Source of the DNA: Gimesia sp.
GTDB lineage: Bacteria; Planctomycetota; Planctomycetia; Planctomycetales; Planctomycetaceae
Assembly (NCBI GenBank): GCA_002706765.1
Contig: PAJV01000020.1
Coordinates: forward strand, 124,001 to 188,000
Direction: 5' to 3'
DNA length: 64,000 nt
Below are positions 28,229 to 37,996 of the stretch, piece after piece. Under the pieces are notes generated by a model. It ran no database searches. It was not told where the DNA came from and saw only the letters and a list, made by a program, of their open reading frames with translations. Within the stretch, counting starts at the first letter, position 1. Each line of letters begins with the position of its first letter. Both the position numbers and the translations under genes were made by a program.

Positions 28229-28268
28229 AGCCGGACGCAGAGAACGGGACTCTCGCCCGGCTTTTTTT
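28229..28268 (+). terminator. Second hairpin with T tract between convergent genes
   Basis: AGCCGG (28229-28234) pairs with CCGGCT (28257-28262), with an inner GAGA/TCTC pairing, then a seven-T run and further T-rich sequence. It backs up the terminator at 28105 for plus-strand transcription just before the end of the decarboxylase gene on the other strand. Confidence 0.65.
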
Positions 28269-28284
28269 CTTTTTTTTGTCGCTG

Positions 28285-30021
28285 CTATAACTGCTTCGAC
28301 ATCTTATCTGCCAGTCGTGTCAGGGCAGGGCTGACGTCAGTCGGTTTGAGATGCACGTTAATGACACTCAAACTATCCTTGTTTGCGAGAGCCGCCTTGA
28401 GGGCTTTTTCCAGGTCGCCTTCCGTGCTGACTTCAAAGCCCCAGCCACCGCCGATCAGATCGGTGATATTATGGTATTTCCAGTCGGGAATATCATTGAA
28501 CGGGCCTTCCTGCAGAAATCGCTCGGTGGTGTAGCCCTTATTATTGAGGACGATGACAATCGGGTTGAATCCCAGCTTGAGTGCCGTCGAAAGCTCAAGA
28601 CATGTCATTTGAAACGCACCATCGCCTACCAGAACAATCGGCCGCAGCCTCTGATTCGCAACCTGCGCTCCGAGGGATGCCGGGATCGCAAATCCCATCG
28701 ATGTATAATAGGCAGGACTGAGAAACTTGGTGTGCGTATTGATCATCAGGTCGACCGCCCCGAACAGGCAATCACCGACATCCGTAACCACCACAGTCTC
28801 GTCAGTCAGAATCTGATTGATACTTTCAAAGAGGTGCTTTGTGGAGACAGGCTGGGCCGGTTTGACTTTGAATTCCAGCTGCTGTGGGCGGACATTTTCA
28901 GGAATTTTCCGCGTAACCACCTTCATTTTCTGTTTTTCCAGGCCTGTGACAAAGTCTGAGAAAATCACATCATGAAAGTGATGATAACTGATGCGCAATT
29001 TTTCACTGGTCGCATAGATGCATTTCCCCGGATCCAGGTGAGCTGTATAAATGCCGAGATTGATGTCTGTCATGAATGTTCCCAGCAGTATGACGCAGTC
29101 ACTCTCTTCGACATACTTTTGCACTTCACTGCGCCCCATGGCCCCTTCATAAACTCCCAGGTAAAGCGGGTGAGACTCACTCACCACGGACTTACCCAGA
29201 ATCGTGGCACACATGGGTATTTTGAATTTTTCAGCAAAGCCCAGCACCTCTTCCCGCAGTCCAAAGCGATGAACTTCAACTCCAGCGATGATGACAGGCT
29301 TTTTACTGGCTTCGATTAATTCCTTCGCTTCTGCCAGCGATTCCCGCAATGCATGCTCATCACTGACCGGTTGGCTGTCATCAGGTACATGCGGAATTAC
29401 CGCCTGCTTGTGGACACAATCTCGAGGCAGTTCCAGATAAACCGGACGTTTGAATCTGACACACGCTTCCAGGCAGCGATCGATCTCCTGAAAAGCAGTC
29501 ATGGGATTATCGAGTAAGGCTGTGGCGACGGTAATTTTTTCGAAGACATCACGCTGTGTATGAAAATCTTTCACACGGTGGTGGAGCAGGGGGTCTTTCG
29601 CCCGTTCCGACATGCCCGGTGCACCACTGATGACAATTACCGGAGATTTTTCTGCATAGGCACCTGCAATGGAATTACACAGGCTCAAACCACCCACACA
29701 ATAGGTTACACAGACGGCACCCAGCCCATGCACGCGCGCGTAACCATCGGCGGCATAGCCGGCATTATCTTCCCTTGTTGTTCCCACGACACGAATCGGA
29801 CTCTCTTCCAGCATTCCATAAAACTGCAGAACGAAGTCGCCGGGAATCCCAAACAGATCTGTTACCCCGTAATCCTGTAACCGCTGAATCAGATAGCTGC
29901 CAATGGTATGTACTTTTCCATTCTGCTTTTCTGCTTTGGAACGGGAGACCTGTTTTGCAGCCACTCGTGATTTCGAGGATGAGGCGGGCCTGGAACTGGT
30001 AGTGGATTTTCGAGCTGACAT
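28285..30021 (-). CDS. ThDP-dependent decarboxylase (pyruvate/indolepyruvate decarboxylase family)
   Basis: The ATG at 30021 follows a strong AAGGAAGGAATTGAG and gives 578 residues. The first ~35 are Ser/Lys/Arg-rich and unlike the family. The enzyme then starts at [39 protein letters not shown] holds the cofactor-activating Glu, and LLHHRVKDF has the double His of pyruvate decarboxylases. VGDGAFQMT to LNNKGYTTE is the GDG...N ThDP/magnesium motif. It should decarboxylate pyruvate, indolepyruvate or another 2-oxo acid to an aldehyde. Acetolactate synthase is less likely, since the FAD-region signature is not evident and no small subunit is nearby. The basic extension is unusual; no transit or export feature is seen. 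Confidence 0.88.
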   Translation of the reverse strand: MSARKSTTSSRPASSSKSRVAAKQVSRSKAEKQNGKVHTIGSYLIQRLQDYGVTDLFGIPGDFVLQFYGMLEESPIRVVGTTREDNAGYAADGYARVHGLGAVCVTYCVGGLSLCNSIAGAYAEKSPVIVISGAPGMSERAKDPLLHHRVKDFHTQRDVFEKITVATALLDNPMTAFQEIDRCLEACVRFKRPVYLELPRDCVHKQAVIPHVPDDSQPVSDEHALRESLAEAKELIEASKKPVIIAGVEVHRFGLREEVLGFAEKFKIPMCATILGKSVVSESHPLYLGVYEGAMGRSEVQKYVEESDCVILLGTFMTDINLGIYTAHLDPGKCIYATSEKLRISYHHFHDVIFSDFVTGLEKQKMKVVTRKIPENVRPQQLEFKVKPAQPVSTKHLFESINQILTDETVVVTDVGDCLFGAVDLMINTHTKFLSPAYYTSMGFAIPASLGAQVANQRLRPIVLVGDGAFQMTCLELSTALKLGFNPIVIVLNNKGYTTERFLQEGPFNDIPDWKYHNITDLIGGGWGFEVSTEGDLEKALKAALANKDSLSVINVHLKPTDVSPALTRLADKMSKQL

Positions 30022-30200
30022 CTCAATTCCTTCCTTGCAGTTATGATGATTCAATCAGAGAAATCGTGATCTATTGATAGTCTACGAATATTATAACATG
30101 CGCGTGGGGCAGAATAAGAGACTATCTCATAAACCATTTCGAGAATATCACTTACAGCCCGTGAACTATACGTAAGACAGGCAGGCTAAACCCAACAGAT

Positions 30201-33200
30201 TTACCGCTGGAGCAGTTTCCTGATCCCTCTGCGTTCCGCATGTCTTACCGGAGCCTGTTCACCGTGAGGAGTGACTGACTGCTCGGGAGTATCTCCAAAC
30301 TGTCCCCAGTAGCTGCTTAAGAGCCGATAACAGTCGAGATAGCGTTGGGAATCCCAGGCCAGAGACAGCGTCGAAACCAGCTTCGTCAACTGGCGGTCAT
30401 CTTCAGGCGATATCTGATGGATCTGCAAATCCACGTCATCAATCCACAATTTCTCTGCCCCCAGTTTTTCCACTACGATATGGGCATTCCGGACTTGGTC
30501 AGCGGGAATATCCTTGACGCGAAACAGGTATTTACGCCACTGCTGATCAACAGAAATGATCGCTGACTGTACTTTCAGTTTCCCATTCTGTTCTGCTTCC
30601 ATGGCAATCCGAACCTGCATATCACTGGCGGTGGACTTCATCCAGACACTCATATTCAGATAACGGGAATCGTTGAGCGGAATTTCATTCGTGCGAAGAA
30701 AGTTATTTCCCGGCGTATTTCCCAGAAGCAGTGACGTTTTGCCGGAATGGGCTTCGGTCGAATCAATCGTCCAGGCATTTCCCTGTGAAATCTTCGATTC
30801 CCAGCCAGCCAGGATATAATCCCGCGAACTTTTCGTTTCAAAGTCGGCATGAAAAATAACAGCCGTCAGTTCATCCATGGACTGGTGCAGCTTCACCAGA
30901 CTTTGTTTTTTCTGCTCAATTTTGGCCTGCAGATGCATCAGATCCGGTTCTGCCAGGTTGCAACGAACTGCCTGGACTTGAATTTGCGAATCATCAATTC
31001 GAAATGCCTGAAAGTCAAATGGCTCCAGCATGATTGAATACCGTCTCAACCCACCCTCCGCTGGTTTGCCAGTCAGGGACTCACCCGATTTAAGAGATAT
31101 CAGGGGTGCCTCCGAGGGAACTGTGATTTCAAATGTGACCTGGCATCGATAGGGAAAATCATTGACGACATAGAAAAACGCTTTTTCTTTCCCGCGCGAC
31201 AGGCGGGTGATCACCGGTTGTGAGGCGGCTTCAATTGTCTGAAACGGGCGCGAAGGCAGTTGCTGAAACTGACGGCGTATCGATTCGGTTGCCTGTTCCT
31301 GGCCGAAGGGAATGGTCCAGCCGCCATCAAAAATGAAATAAGGATCCTGCCTGGCAATGGAATGAATGTATCGGTTGCGGTTCGATTGACCGGCTGGCAT
31401 CGCCTGCGAAACCAGCCAGGTAAAGGCAGGCTGCCAGGGAGAAATGCTGTCAAATTCGGCGATCCGGATTTCGACTGGCTCATGATAAAACAAAGCACCA
31501 CTGATGCGAGATTTAAAAGCATCATCTACCGTCGGATGTGTATTCAGGAGATGTGCCAGCGACGAGTTCTGCTGTTGTGAATCGAATTGACCCGGCCTGA
31601 GGACAACGGCATTTTCGATCTGATCATAATGCGAAAAATCGAGGCCCATTTCCATCAACACAGGGCGAAACATCGCTCCCGCCTTGAGGGACGAAATCAC
31701 ATCCCCTTCGCGACTGCGGGACGGCAGTAATTCCCGGGCCGAGAAAACGATCTGAGCATCCGGCGATTCTGCCTGAAGCACGTCGGCTAACAGTTGATGC
31801 AGCTCCCGGATTTTCTGACAGCGCCATTGTGTCCACTGTGGTAAAGCGGTTGTTGTCAGAAAGTGAAAACGTTTCTGGTATTTGTCTGTTTCCGAATCGA
31901 AGGGAACCTTGATGCCGGTCTCTTTCTGGAACTGCTGAATCGTCTGATCATCATAACCCCAGTCCAGACCAGGGAGCTGCAGATAACCATTCAGGCTCAA
32001 TTGTACCGCGACACCCTGAAAGGATGGATGCCCTTTGTAGCGCACGACCAGCTCACGGAATATATTGACAATCTCAGCCTGCACTCTTGGATCCAGGGGG
32101 TTATAAAAGGGAGCCTGGCCTCGGGATGTGCCTTTTGCTTCACGCCACGTCTGCCCGGAGGAATTCACCAGTTCAATCCCGGCGGCCTTTCCGGAATCAT
32201 CCTGCAGCAGCTGTTCCAGTGAAGTCAGCATCGAAGAGAACTGCAGTTCCGGCAGCAGGGTTAATTTCTCCCGGTTGAATATCTGAAACAGCAGCTCTAA
32301 AACATCCTTACGTACGATATCCTGACCGGATGAATGATAGACCCCGGAATCGTATCGCGGCGTCGGTGCCAGAAACTCAGAAGGATAAATGGCACTTCCG
32401 TCAGCTGAGACAGCCATGAGGACACTGTTGAATCGATGGTATTTTAAATAGTAACTCAAGCGCTCACCCGCTTCCCGAAACGTCTGCCAGTCGTCCAGGC
32501 TGCGGTTACTTTTACTGTCTAACACCTGTGTTGCCCCAAATATTTCCGGCAGCAATGGTTTCTGCAGATAGGGCCCGGTCAGCCGATTCTTTTCTTTCCC
32601 AAAACTGACTTCGCCTGCAGACTCATTTCCCGAAGGCAGGTGTTCTGGAAGCTCAAATACTTCAACGCGCGTCACTTCAGCTGGATTCTCAGAACCCAGA
32701 CTGTGAAATAATACAATAGGATTATCAACTTTTGGCCAGAAGAGGATTTCCGCCTGCAATTCGTCCGACTGGTCTGTCGCAGCGACACCAGAATCAGGCT
32801 GATAGACTCCCGAATCAATGCCAACGGGTACGAGTTGCCCGGCGGCATCCGGTTCCAGGATGCTGAAACCCAAACGGGTACCCTCACGGCGCGGATATGT
32901 GACCAGTAATTTGTGGGGACGATGCAGATTCTTCACCCTCAAGTGACAGGCTGACCAGGGGGGAGACTGCTGGCCAGACTCTTCCAGGGTAGAATTGGAT
33001 TTAAAGAATGATTTCAAGGAACCCCTGAATCGGCCGCCGGGACGACGTTTAACCAGATCCCGATGATCGAGAGCACTGCTCGGAGAAAATTCATCTACCA
33101 GGATTCCCGCATCAGGAATAGATGACTTTACAGGGGACGGAGATTGTTCTTGCGAAACCACCGCAAACTGGGCTACAGCCTGATGACTTCCCATGGCCAC

Positions 33201-33917
33201 CATCAGGTTATACTCACCTTTCGCTGGCGACTTTACTGACAGACTGACACCTTGTTTCAGTAATTCGATGCGATCCAGGGCTGGCAGCTGAACAGTCCCC
33301 GCCGTAACAGCCTCGCCTGTGCGGGCTCTTTGAATCGTCCAGTTCAACTCCTGAGCGGGAGCGTCTGTGTTACTGAAGAGAAAGTGAGGAAACGCCTGAA
33401 ATGTGATTTCCTGACCTGGTTCAAAAACAAGGTGTGGATGCCTGGCCCGTAAGACGAAGGAATCACCGGGTGCCTGCTGCACAATCAGCTGGGCTGCAGT
33501 CTGACTGATGGGGAGGATTTCTTTCTGCGTCAGGATATCCTTCACTGAAAACAGCTTTTTCAAGGTGATCTGTGGATCATCTCGATCCTGCAGCATTACC
33601 TGGATTGCAGCATCAGTGCCGCCACGGATTAGGAACTCAACACTGTTAAAGACACGTCGCGAACGTGGCTGATAACGAACCGACTGACCCGTTTTCTTTA
33701 AAACTGCGGCTTCGTCTGCATCAACTCCAAGGGAATTCACCGAGAACAGCTCACAACCGGTCAAATCAAACTGGGCTCCCCAGTGACGGGGAACTGCCTC
33801 TCCCCATTCAATGCGGATTCTGACGGGGACCGTGATATCTTCCTCGGCTTCTGCTGATACCGGAAACGGAAGTGCCATCCATAAGATAGCCCAAACTGAA
33901 AATAAAGATCGTTTCAC
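30201..33917 (-). CDS. Very large secreted protein with glycosidase-like barrel and C-terminal carbohydrate-binding-like domain
   Basis: The GTG at 33917 (TAGG upstream) gives 1238 residues, opening with a signal peptide (MKRSLFSVWAILWMALPFPVSAEA). Residues ~30-290 look beta-rich. Residues ~480-880 resemble a glycoside hydrolase TIM barrel of the GH10-like/GH42-like kind, with text such as YNPLDPRVQAEIVNIFRELV (about 604-624) and KGHPSFQGVAVQLSLNGYL. Residues ~1022-1160 (VIFHADFETK to WIDDVDLQ) read like a CBM4/9-type jelly roll. A Gln-rich helix follows. Catalytic Glu residues cannot be assigned by eye. Probably degrades or binds a polysaccharide outside the cell; family assignment is uncertain. 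Confidence 0.75.
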   Translation of the reverse strand: MKRSLFSVWAILWMALPFPVSAEAEEDITVPVRIRIEWGEAVPRHWGAQFDLTGCELFSVNSLGVDADEAAVLKKTGQSVRYQPRSRRVFNSVEFLIRGGTDAAIQVMLQDRDDPQITLKKLFSVKDILTQKEILPISQTAAQLIVQQAPGDSFVLRARHPHLVFEPGQEITFQAFPHFLFSNTDAPAQELNWTIQRARTGEAVTAGTVQLPALDRIELLKQGVSLSVKSPAKGEYNLMVAMGSHQAVAQFAVVSQEQSPSPVKSSIPDAGILVDEFSPSSALDHRDLVKRRPGGRFRGSLKSFFKSNSTLEESGQQSPPWSACHLRVKNLHRPHKLLVTYPRREGTRLGFSILEPDAAGQLVPVGIDSGVYQPDSGVAATDQSDELQAEILFWPKVDNPIVLFHSLGSENPAEVTRVEVFELPEHLPSGNESAGEVSFGKEKNRLTGPYLQKPLLPEIFGATQVLDSKSNRSLDDWQTFREAGERLSYYLKYHRFNSVLMAVSADGSAIYPSEFLAPTPRYDSGVYHSSGQDIVRKDVLELLFQIFNREKLTLLPELQFSSMLTSLEQLLQDDSGKAAGIELVNSSGQTWREAKGTSRGQAPFYNPLDPRVQAEIVNIFRELVVRYKGHPSFQGVAVQLSLNGYLQLPGLDWGYDDQTIQQFQKETGIKVPFDSETDKYQKRFHFLTTTALPQWTQWRCQKIRELHQLLADVLQAESPDAQIVFSARELLPSRSREGDVISSLKAGAMFRPVLMEMGLDFSHYDQIENAVVLRPGQFDSQQQNSSLAHLLNTHPTVDDAFKSRISGALFYHEPVEIRIAEFDSISPWQPAFTWLVSQAMPAGQSNRNRYIHSIARQDPYFIFDGGWTIPFGQEQATESIRRQFQQLPSRPFQTIEAASQPVITRLSRGKEKAFFYVVNDFPYRCQVTFEITVPSEAPLISLKSGESLTGKPAEGGLRRYSIMLEPFDFQAFRIDDSQIQVQAVRCNLAEPDLMHLQAKIEQKKQSLVKLHQSMDELTAVIFHADFETKSSRDYILAGWESKISQGNAWTIDSTEAHSGKTSLLLGNTPGNNFLRTNEIPLNDSRYLNMSVWMKSTASDMQVRIAMEAEQNGKLKVQSAIISVDQQWRKYLFRVKDIPADQVRNAHIVVEKLGAEKLWIDDVDLQIHQISPEDDRQLTKLVSTLSLAWDSQRYLDCYRLLSSYWGQFGDTPEQSVTPHGEQAPVRHAERRGIRKLLQR

Positions 33918-34305
33918 AGAAACCTACTTTTCCGCGTGATGGAAGTCCGAGAATCGGGGCCCGCTCGAATTGAGCAATCGATTGAAAGTCAACAGGCTGT
34001 GAAGAAATGATTTAAAAGGTAAGAAGCCAGATTATATGGATTTCCTGATCTGGGCCAAGGGCAATTATTTTAGAAAAAGCAAGGCAAAAGACGCCAGTTT
34101 TTCCAGGAAACGTCTTGACTTAAAACCCGAATCATGTCAAAAAACGCATCCTCTCTCACAGCTGGCTTCCGGGCTCTCAAACCAGAAGCAGTTGTTACTT
34201 ACAATTCCTGAGCTTAAAGCATTCTGTATCATTCCGCTTTGCATCTCCGGAATTGCAACAACCAGTCTCACTCCTCTCAAAACCCAATACCTACCTGGAC
34301 TAATC
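33918..34305. other. Divergent intergenic region, ~390 bases
   Basis: Holds the promoters of the large glycosidase-like gene (minus) and of the repeat lipoprotein (plus). The plus-strand frame is open from 34036, but these 90 codons lack a ribosome binding site and would place the lipobox at residue 107, so they are treated as leader. Confidence 0.5.
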
Positions 34306-36240
34306 ATGATGTTAAAAAACGGTTTCTCTCTGGTAAGCTGTCTGTTTCTGCTGACATTGACCACTGGTTGCGCTTCATTAGTGGAAGTGACTGCGATAGA
34401 ACAGTTCTCAAAAGCGATCGAAAGTGGAGACCTCAAGTCGTTGAAACATCACTCGACAATGAAATTTTCAAAAGTGGCTTTGCGGGACGAAACATCCCTG
34501 GATGACTTGAAAATCCTCAAGATTCCGACCGGCGAAACCACCATTGTCGAAATCACCGACATCTCCGAGAATCACAAAAAAGTCGTAGCTGAAGTTGGTA
34601 AAAACAAGAAGAAGCTGCTGTATGAACTCAAGCGAGTGACCAAAACCGGTGAATGGGTTGTCGATGACATCTATATTAAACAGAAGCAGCAGAATTTGAC
34701 GGTCATGAAATCTGTGACCGAGCAGATGGATCTGCTGCTGACAGTCCGCGAATTCGTTTCTGCCTGGGAAAAGGGTAACCGCGATGACATTCTCGGCACC
34801 ACAGATGGCGATTTTAAAGAAACCCTGCAACAGCTGCATCCCGCGTTTCTGGCGAAGCTGTCTCAAAAAGTAGCCGGCGAATCAAAGAGTTCGAAAAAAC
34901 GACGTCCTGATGCACAACTGGACAAGAACATTGCCATTATCAGACTCCCCCGCCGTTCCGGTGAAATGGTCATTTCCATGAAACTGCAAGATGGAAAATG
35001 GAAGGCCACCGATGTCGCTGTGGAATCAAAAGTGGACGGAAACCATATCAGTTCTGCCAAGAAACAGGCCAAAATGCTGTTAGCCGTCAGCAACTTTCTC
35101 GATGCCTACAACAAAAATGACAAGGCGGAACTCGAAAAATACTCAGCTAGTCAATTCTTCAACGGCAGCCTCGATTTTGGAGATCTGAAGCTGGCGGCAT
35201 TGCCACAGTCACATGCTGCAGCCGCAGACTACGAATTACGCATCGAGAACAATCTGGCAAATTTTGTAACTCATAATGATGGAAAAATGGTGAATCTGTC
35301 TCTGGTCAAACTTGAATCAGATGAGATTGATGTTCCAGAAAAATATCTGATCGAAGAAGTAACACTTTTCCAGGATCAGGGAAACCAGCAGATTACCCTG
35401 ACTTCGCTGTTCTCGACCCGGGCAATCACCATGGTCTTCAGTGATGCACTGTCAAAGCGAGACATGAAGATTCTGGACTTCAGTTCGACTCCCGACTTCT
35501 CAAACCGGGTCTGGAAGCAAGTCGAACCGCAACTGGTTGCTCAGTTACCCCTGGATGAAATTACTGAACCAGGATTTGAAATTCTGGACATCCAATTCAA
35601 CGGTGCCATCACAAAAGTATCTGCCCGACAGGGTAATCTGCCTGTGACATATATCCTGCGAGAGCATCTCGGGCAAATCCTGGTCGACGATATTGAACTG
35701 GATTTGAAAGGACGGCCTTCCTCGGTGAAAGCGACCCTGGAAATGATGGTACAGGTTCAGAACTATGCCTTCTCGATGCACGAGCAGAATATTCGAAACC
35801 TGCAACGACACTCTTCACGCGACTTCAACGAACTGGTCTGGCGACAGGTGGACCAGGTTCCGCAAACGTCTTTCAATATCCCGGAACTGCTCATGTCTGA
35901 TCTGGCCAGCCTGGAGATCAATGAAAATGCAGGCTACTCCCGAATTCAGCTGGGAAGTGCCCAGCGGGGTGCGACTGTGCTGTTCAAAAAACAGCAGGGG
36001 CAGTACGTCGTGGATGATATCATGATCCACTCCGATACCGTTGCCTCAAACTACCTTTCCACCAAGAAAGAACTGCGCATGTCAATGGCTGCCAATGCGG
36101 GAACATTGAAACAGAGCACGGTCCAGGCAACCTATACGATTTCAAACGAGACGGTCCCTGATAGTTCCGCTGCCCCTCAAGCGGTATCAATTCCGGAAAT
36201 TCAGCCGACAGCATTTGAGCTCCCTCAACAGGAACCTTAA
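34306..36240 (+). CDS. Lipoprotein made of five tandem NTF2/SnoaL-like repeats
   Basis: The start at ATG 34306 (a second ATG follows at once) gives 644 residues. A signal segment FSLVSCLFLLTLTTGC ends in a lipobox. The rest divides into five related units of about 110-120 residues. Each begins with a helix of the type AIEQFSKAIESGDLKSLKHHS, VREFVSAWEKGNRDDILGTT, VSNFLDAYNKNDKAELEKYS, VFSDALSKRDMKILDFSSTP or VQNYAFSMHEQNIRNLQRHS. Each except the third ends in a strand like GEWVVDDIYI, GKWKATDVAV, GQILVDDIELD or GQYVVDDIMIH. This is the usual pattern of DUF4878/SnoaL-type domains. The tail is Pro/Gln-rich. The repeats are diverged. Its function is unknown; a periplasmic binding or scaffold role is a guess. 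Its last four bases overlap the PFK stop. Confidence 0.75.
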   Translation: MMLKNGFSLVSCLFLLTLTTGCASLVEVTAIEQFSKAIESGDLKSLKHHSTMKFSKVALRDETSLDDLKILKIPTGETTIVEITDISENHKKVVAEVGKNKKKLLYELKRVTKTGEWVVDDIYIKQKQQNLTVMKSVTEQMDLLLTVREFVSAWEKGNRDDILGTTDGDFKETLQQLHPAFLAKLSQKVAGESKSSKKRRPDAQLDKNIAIIRLPRRSGEMVISMKLQDGKWKATDVAVESKVDGNHISSAKKQAKMLLAVSNFLDAYNKNDKAELEKYSASQFFNGSLDFGDLKLAALPQSHAAAADYELRIENNLANFVTHNDGKMVNLSLVKLESDEIDVPEKYLIEEVTLFQDQGNQQITLTSLFSTRAITMVFSDALSKRDMKILDFSSTPDFSNRVWKQVEPQLVAQLPLDEITEPGFEILDIQFNGAITKVSARQGNLPVTYILREHLGQILVDDIELDLKGRPSSVKATLEMMVQVQNYAFSMHEQNIRNLQRHSSRDFNELVWRQVDQVPQTSFNIPELLMSDLASLEINENAGYSRIQLGSAQRGATVLFKKQQGQYVVDDIMIHSDTVASNYLSTKKELRMSMAANAGTLKQSTVQATYTISNETVPDSSAAPQAVSIPEIQPTAFELPQQEP

Positions 36241-37649
36241 AACTGCTCGGAGTTTTCCGATTCCACATCGGAATTCAAATAGCGAATATGTTTGTGAACG
36301 CTGACATTGATACTTTGATACCGGGTTTTCAGATGCCCGGTATCAAACAGATCTTCGCGCAGCAGTTCCAGGTCATCCGATCCAATCGCGTTGACGAATA
36401 TCCGGGAAAGATAGTTGATCCCCAGTTTTGAAGGTTGATAGCGGTGTTCATCGTAAAAGGCAGGATGCAGTGTTCGCGGGTGAATGCCACGCCAGGCATC
36501 TCTGAGTGAATTCCCGTTGATCGAACTGACATAAAAGCCACGCTGTTCACTCCACTGCAGAATGGCGACATAGTTATTCTGTCGCTGCACGAGTAAATCA
36601 ACGGCTTTGCCTCCCAGTTGCGTTGCATAATGGCGGTCAAAGCGGATAGGGCGCCCGCCCCGCTGTGTATGCCCGATTTTTCGCGTAAAGGTGGCCTGCC
36701 TGGCGAGTTCGTGTCTTTTGCGTGATACAAAATAGTGATCCCCCAGCGATTCGATCAACATATTCTCCAGCACTTCCGCAGCACCACTGAAAATGATATT
36801 GCCTGCCGGATCGACGCTTTTTGAGATATCCCCCAGCCGCTTCCCATCCTGATCACGCAATCCTTCGCCGATGACAATGACCACATTTTTCTGAGTTTCA
36901 TAAAGGTCGCGTACACGACGTTCAAAGCGTTCATAATCGAGAGGAATTTCGGGAATCAGGATAATATCAGGTTGCCCGTACGCTGCTCCGAGAGCGAGGT
37001 AACCTGATTCACGCCCCATGACCTCAATGATGGCAATTCTGCGATGGCTCTCTGCCGTCGATCGAATACGCTGCACACCCTGCACGCACACATAAACGGC
37101 GGTGGCATAGCCGGGAGTCGCAAAGTTGACGATATCTTCCAGTTCCAGATCCTGTTTCCCAGGCATCTTGCGAAACTTCACTTTCTGGGTCTCCGGATTC
37201 ACTTCGCGAATCCACTCATTGGGTTCATCAGGATAATTCAGCCCCAGATCATTATCGATGGTTTTGGGAGCCAGGACACAAGGCATAAACTGAGAGATCG
37301 GCTGCATCCCGTTCAGGGTGCCATCCCCGCCGATGCAGATGAGGCCCTCAATTCCGAGCTGATCCAGGCGTTTTTTCACCATTTGCAACTCGCCGGCGTG
37401 CGACTCATCAATATAAGTACGGGACGAACCAAGGATCGTTCCCCCACAGCGGGGATCGAGCTCCGGTAGTGTTGAGTAGAGCGGATTCAAGCGAATATGA
37501 GGCACATTGGGATCAAGTAAGCCACCAAATCCTTTAATAATGCCGACCACCTGCACTCGCAGTTCATTGGCTCGTTCGACAGCACCAAAGATAGTGGCGT
37601 TTAAAGCCGGTGTGTCGCCACCAGCAGTTAACAGGGCAATCCGACGCAT
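36237..37649 (-). CDS. 6-phosphofructokinase (ATP/PPi-type intermediate)
   Basis: A 470-residue PFKA-superfamily enzyme starting MRRIALLTAGGDTPALNA. GGDGTLNGM at residues 107-115 has Gly at the position that is Gly in ATP-dependent and Asp in PPi-dependent enzymes. APKTIDND (127-134) has Lys where bacterial ATP-PFK has Gly, as in PPi-PFK. This Gly/Lys combination is known in the trypanosome and plant-type ATP-dependent group. Asp132 is the catalytic base, and VMGRESGYLALG binds fructose 6-phosphate. An insertion near residues 140-175 and a long C-terminal part explain the size. AAGGAT precedes the ATG, and a hairpin lies 42 bases upstream of it. Confidence 0.9.
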   Translation of the reverse strand: MRRIALLTAGGDTPALNATIFGAVERANELRVQVVGIIKGFGGLLDPNVPHIRLNPLYSTLPELDPRCGGTILGSSRTYIDESHAGELQMVKKRLDQLGIEGLICIGGDGTLNGMQPISQFMPCVLAPKTIDNDLGLNYPDEPNEWIREVNPETQKVKFRKMPGKQDLELEDIVNFATPGYATAVYVCVQGVQRIRSTAESHRRIAIIEVMGRESGYLALGAAYGQPDIILIPEIPLDYERFERRVRDLYETQKNVVIVIGEGLRDQDGKRLGDISKSVDPAGNIIFSGAAEVLENMLIESLGDHYFVSRKRHELARQATFTRKIGHTQRGGRPIRFDRHYATQLGGKAVDLLVQRQNNYVAILQWSEQRGFYVSSINGNSLRDAWRGIHPRTLHPAFYDEHRYQPSKLGINYLSRIFVNAIGSDDLELLREDLFDTGHLKTRYQSINVSVHKHIRYLNSDVESENSEQF

Positions 37650-37996
37650 CTCGATCCTTTCGTCATGCTGAAACGGGAACGCTATTTAAACATCAGCGTT
37701 TTCGCTGGTGCGACTTCAAACAGATTTGCTTCCACTGCAAATGTCTGATTGAATTCCTATTTACGCTGGCAGGAGAATTGTGATAATGAATTCGCATTTT
37801 TCCGGCTGATACTCTATTTTACCAGCATCAGAACTTCACTGACATTCTGGTCGGAAATTATGATGCAGATCAGTCGAGATTCCATTCTAAATTCAACAAA
37901 TTCTTTCAAAATCCAAGTTTAACAACAGTTTCCGCCAACCCCCTGGCTTCTTGTTTTACCCAGTTTGTTAGAATTTCGTGTTGTGCGAGGTGTCAC
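37650..37996. other. Divergent intergenic region, 347 bases
   Basis: Contains the promoters of the PFK gene and of the HtrA-like protease, and the small hairpin at 37691-37710. Nothing else was recognised. Confidence 0.5.
37691..37710. promoter_or_regulatory. 8-bp hairpin with TTTT loop in the PFK leader
   Basis: CATCAGCG (37691-37698) pairs with CGCTGGTG (37703-37710) with one wobble pair, closing a four-base loop. It sits ~42 bases upstream of the PFK start codon and could be in its 5' leader. No T tract follows on either strand. Confidence 0.4.

Noticed and set aside
34036-34305. N-terminal 90-codon extension of the repeat lipoprotein
   Set aside because: It would move the lipobox to residue 107 and has no ribosome binding site.
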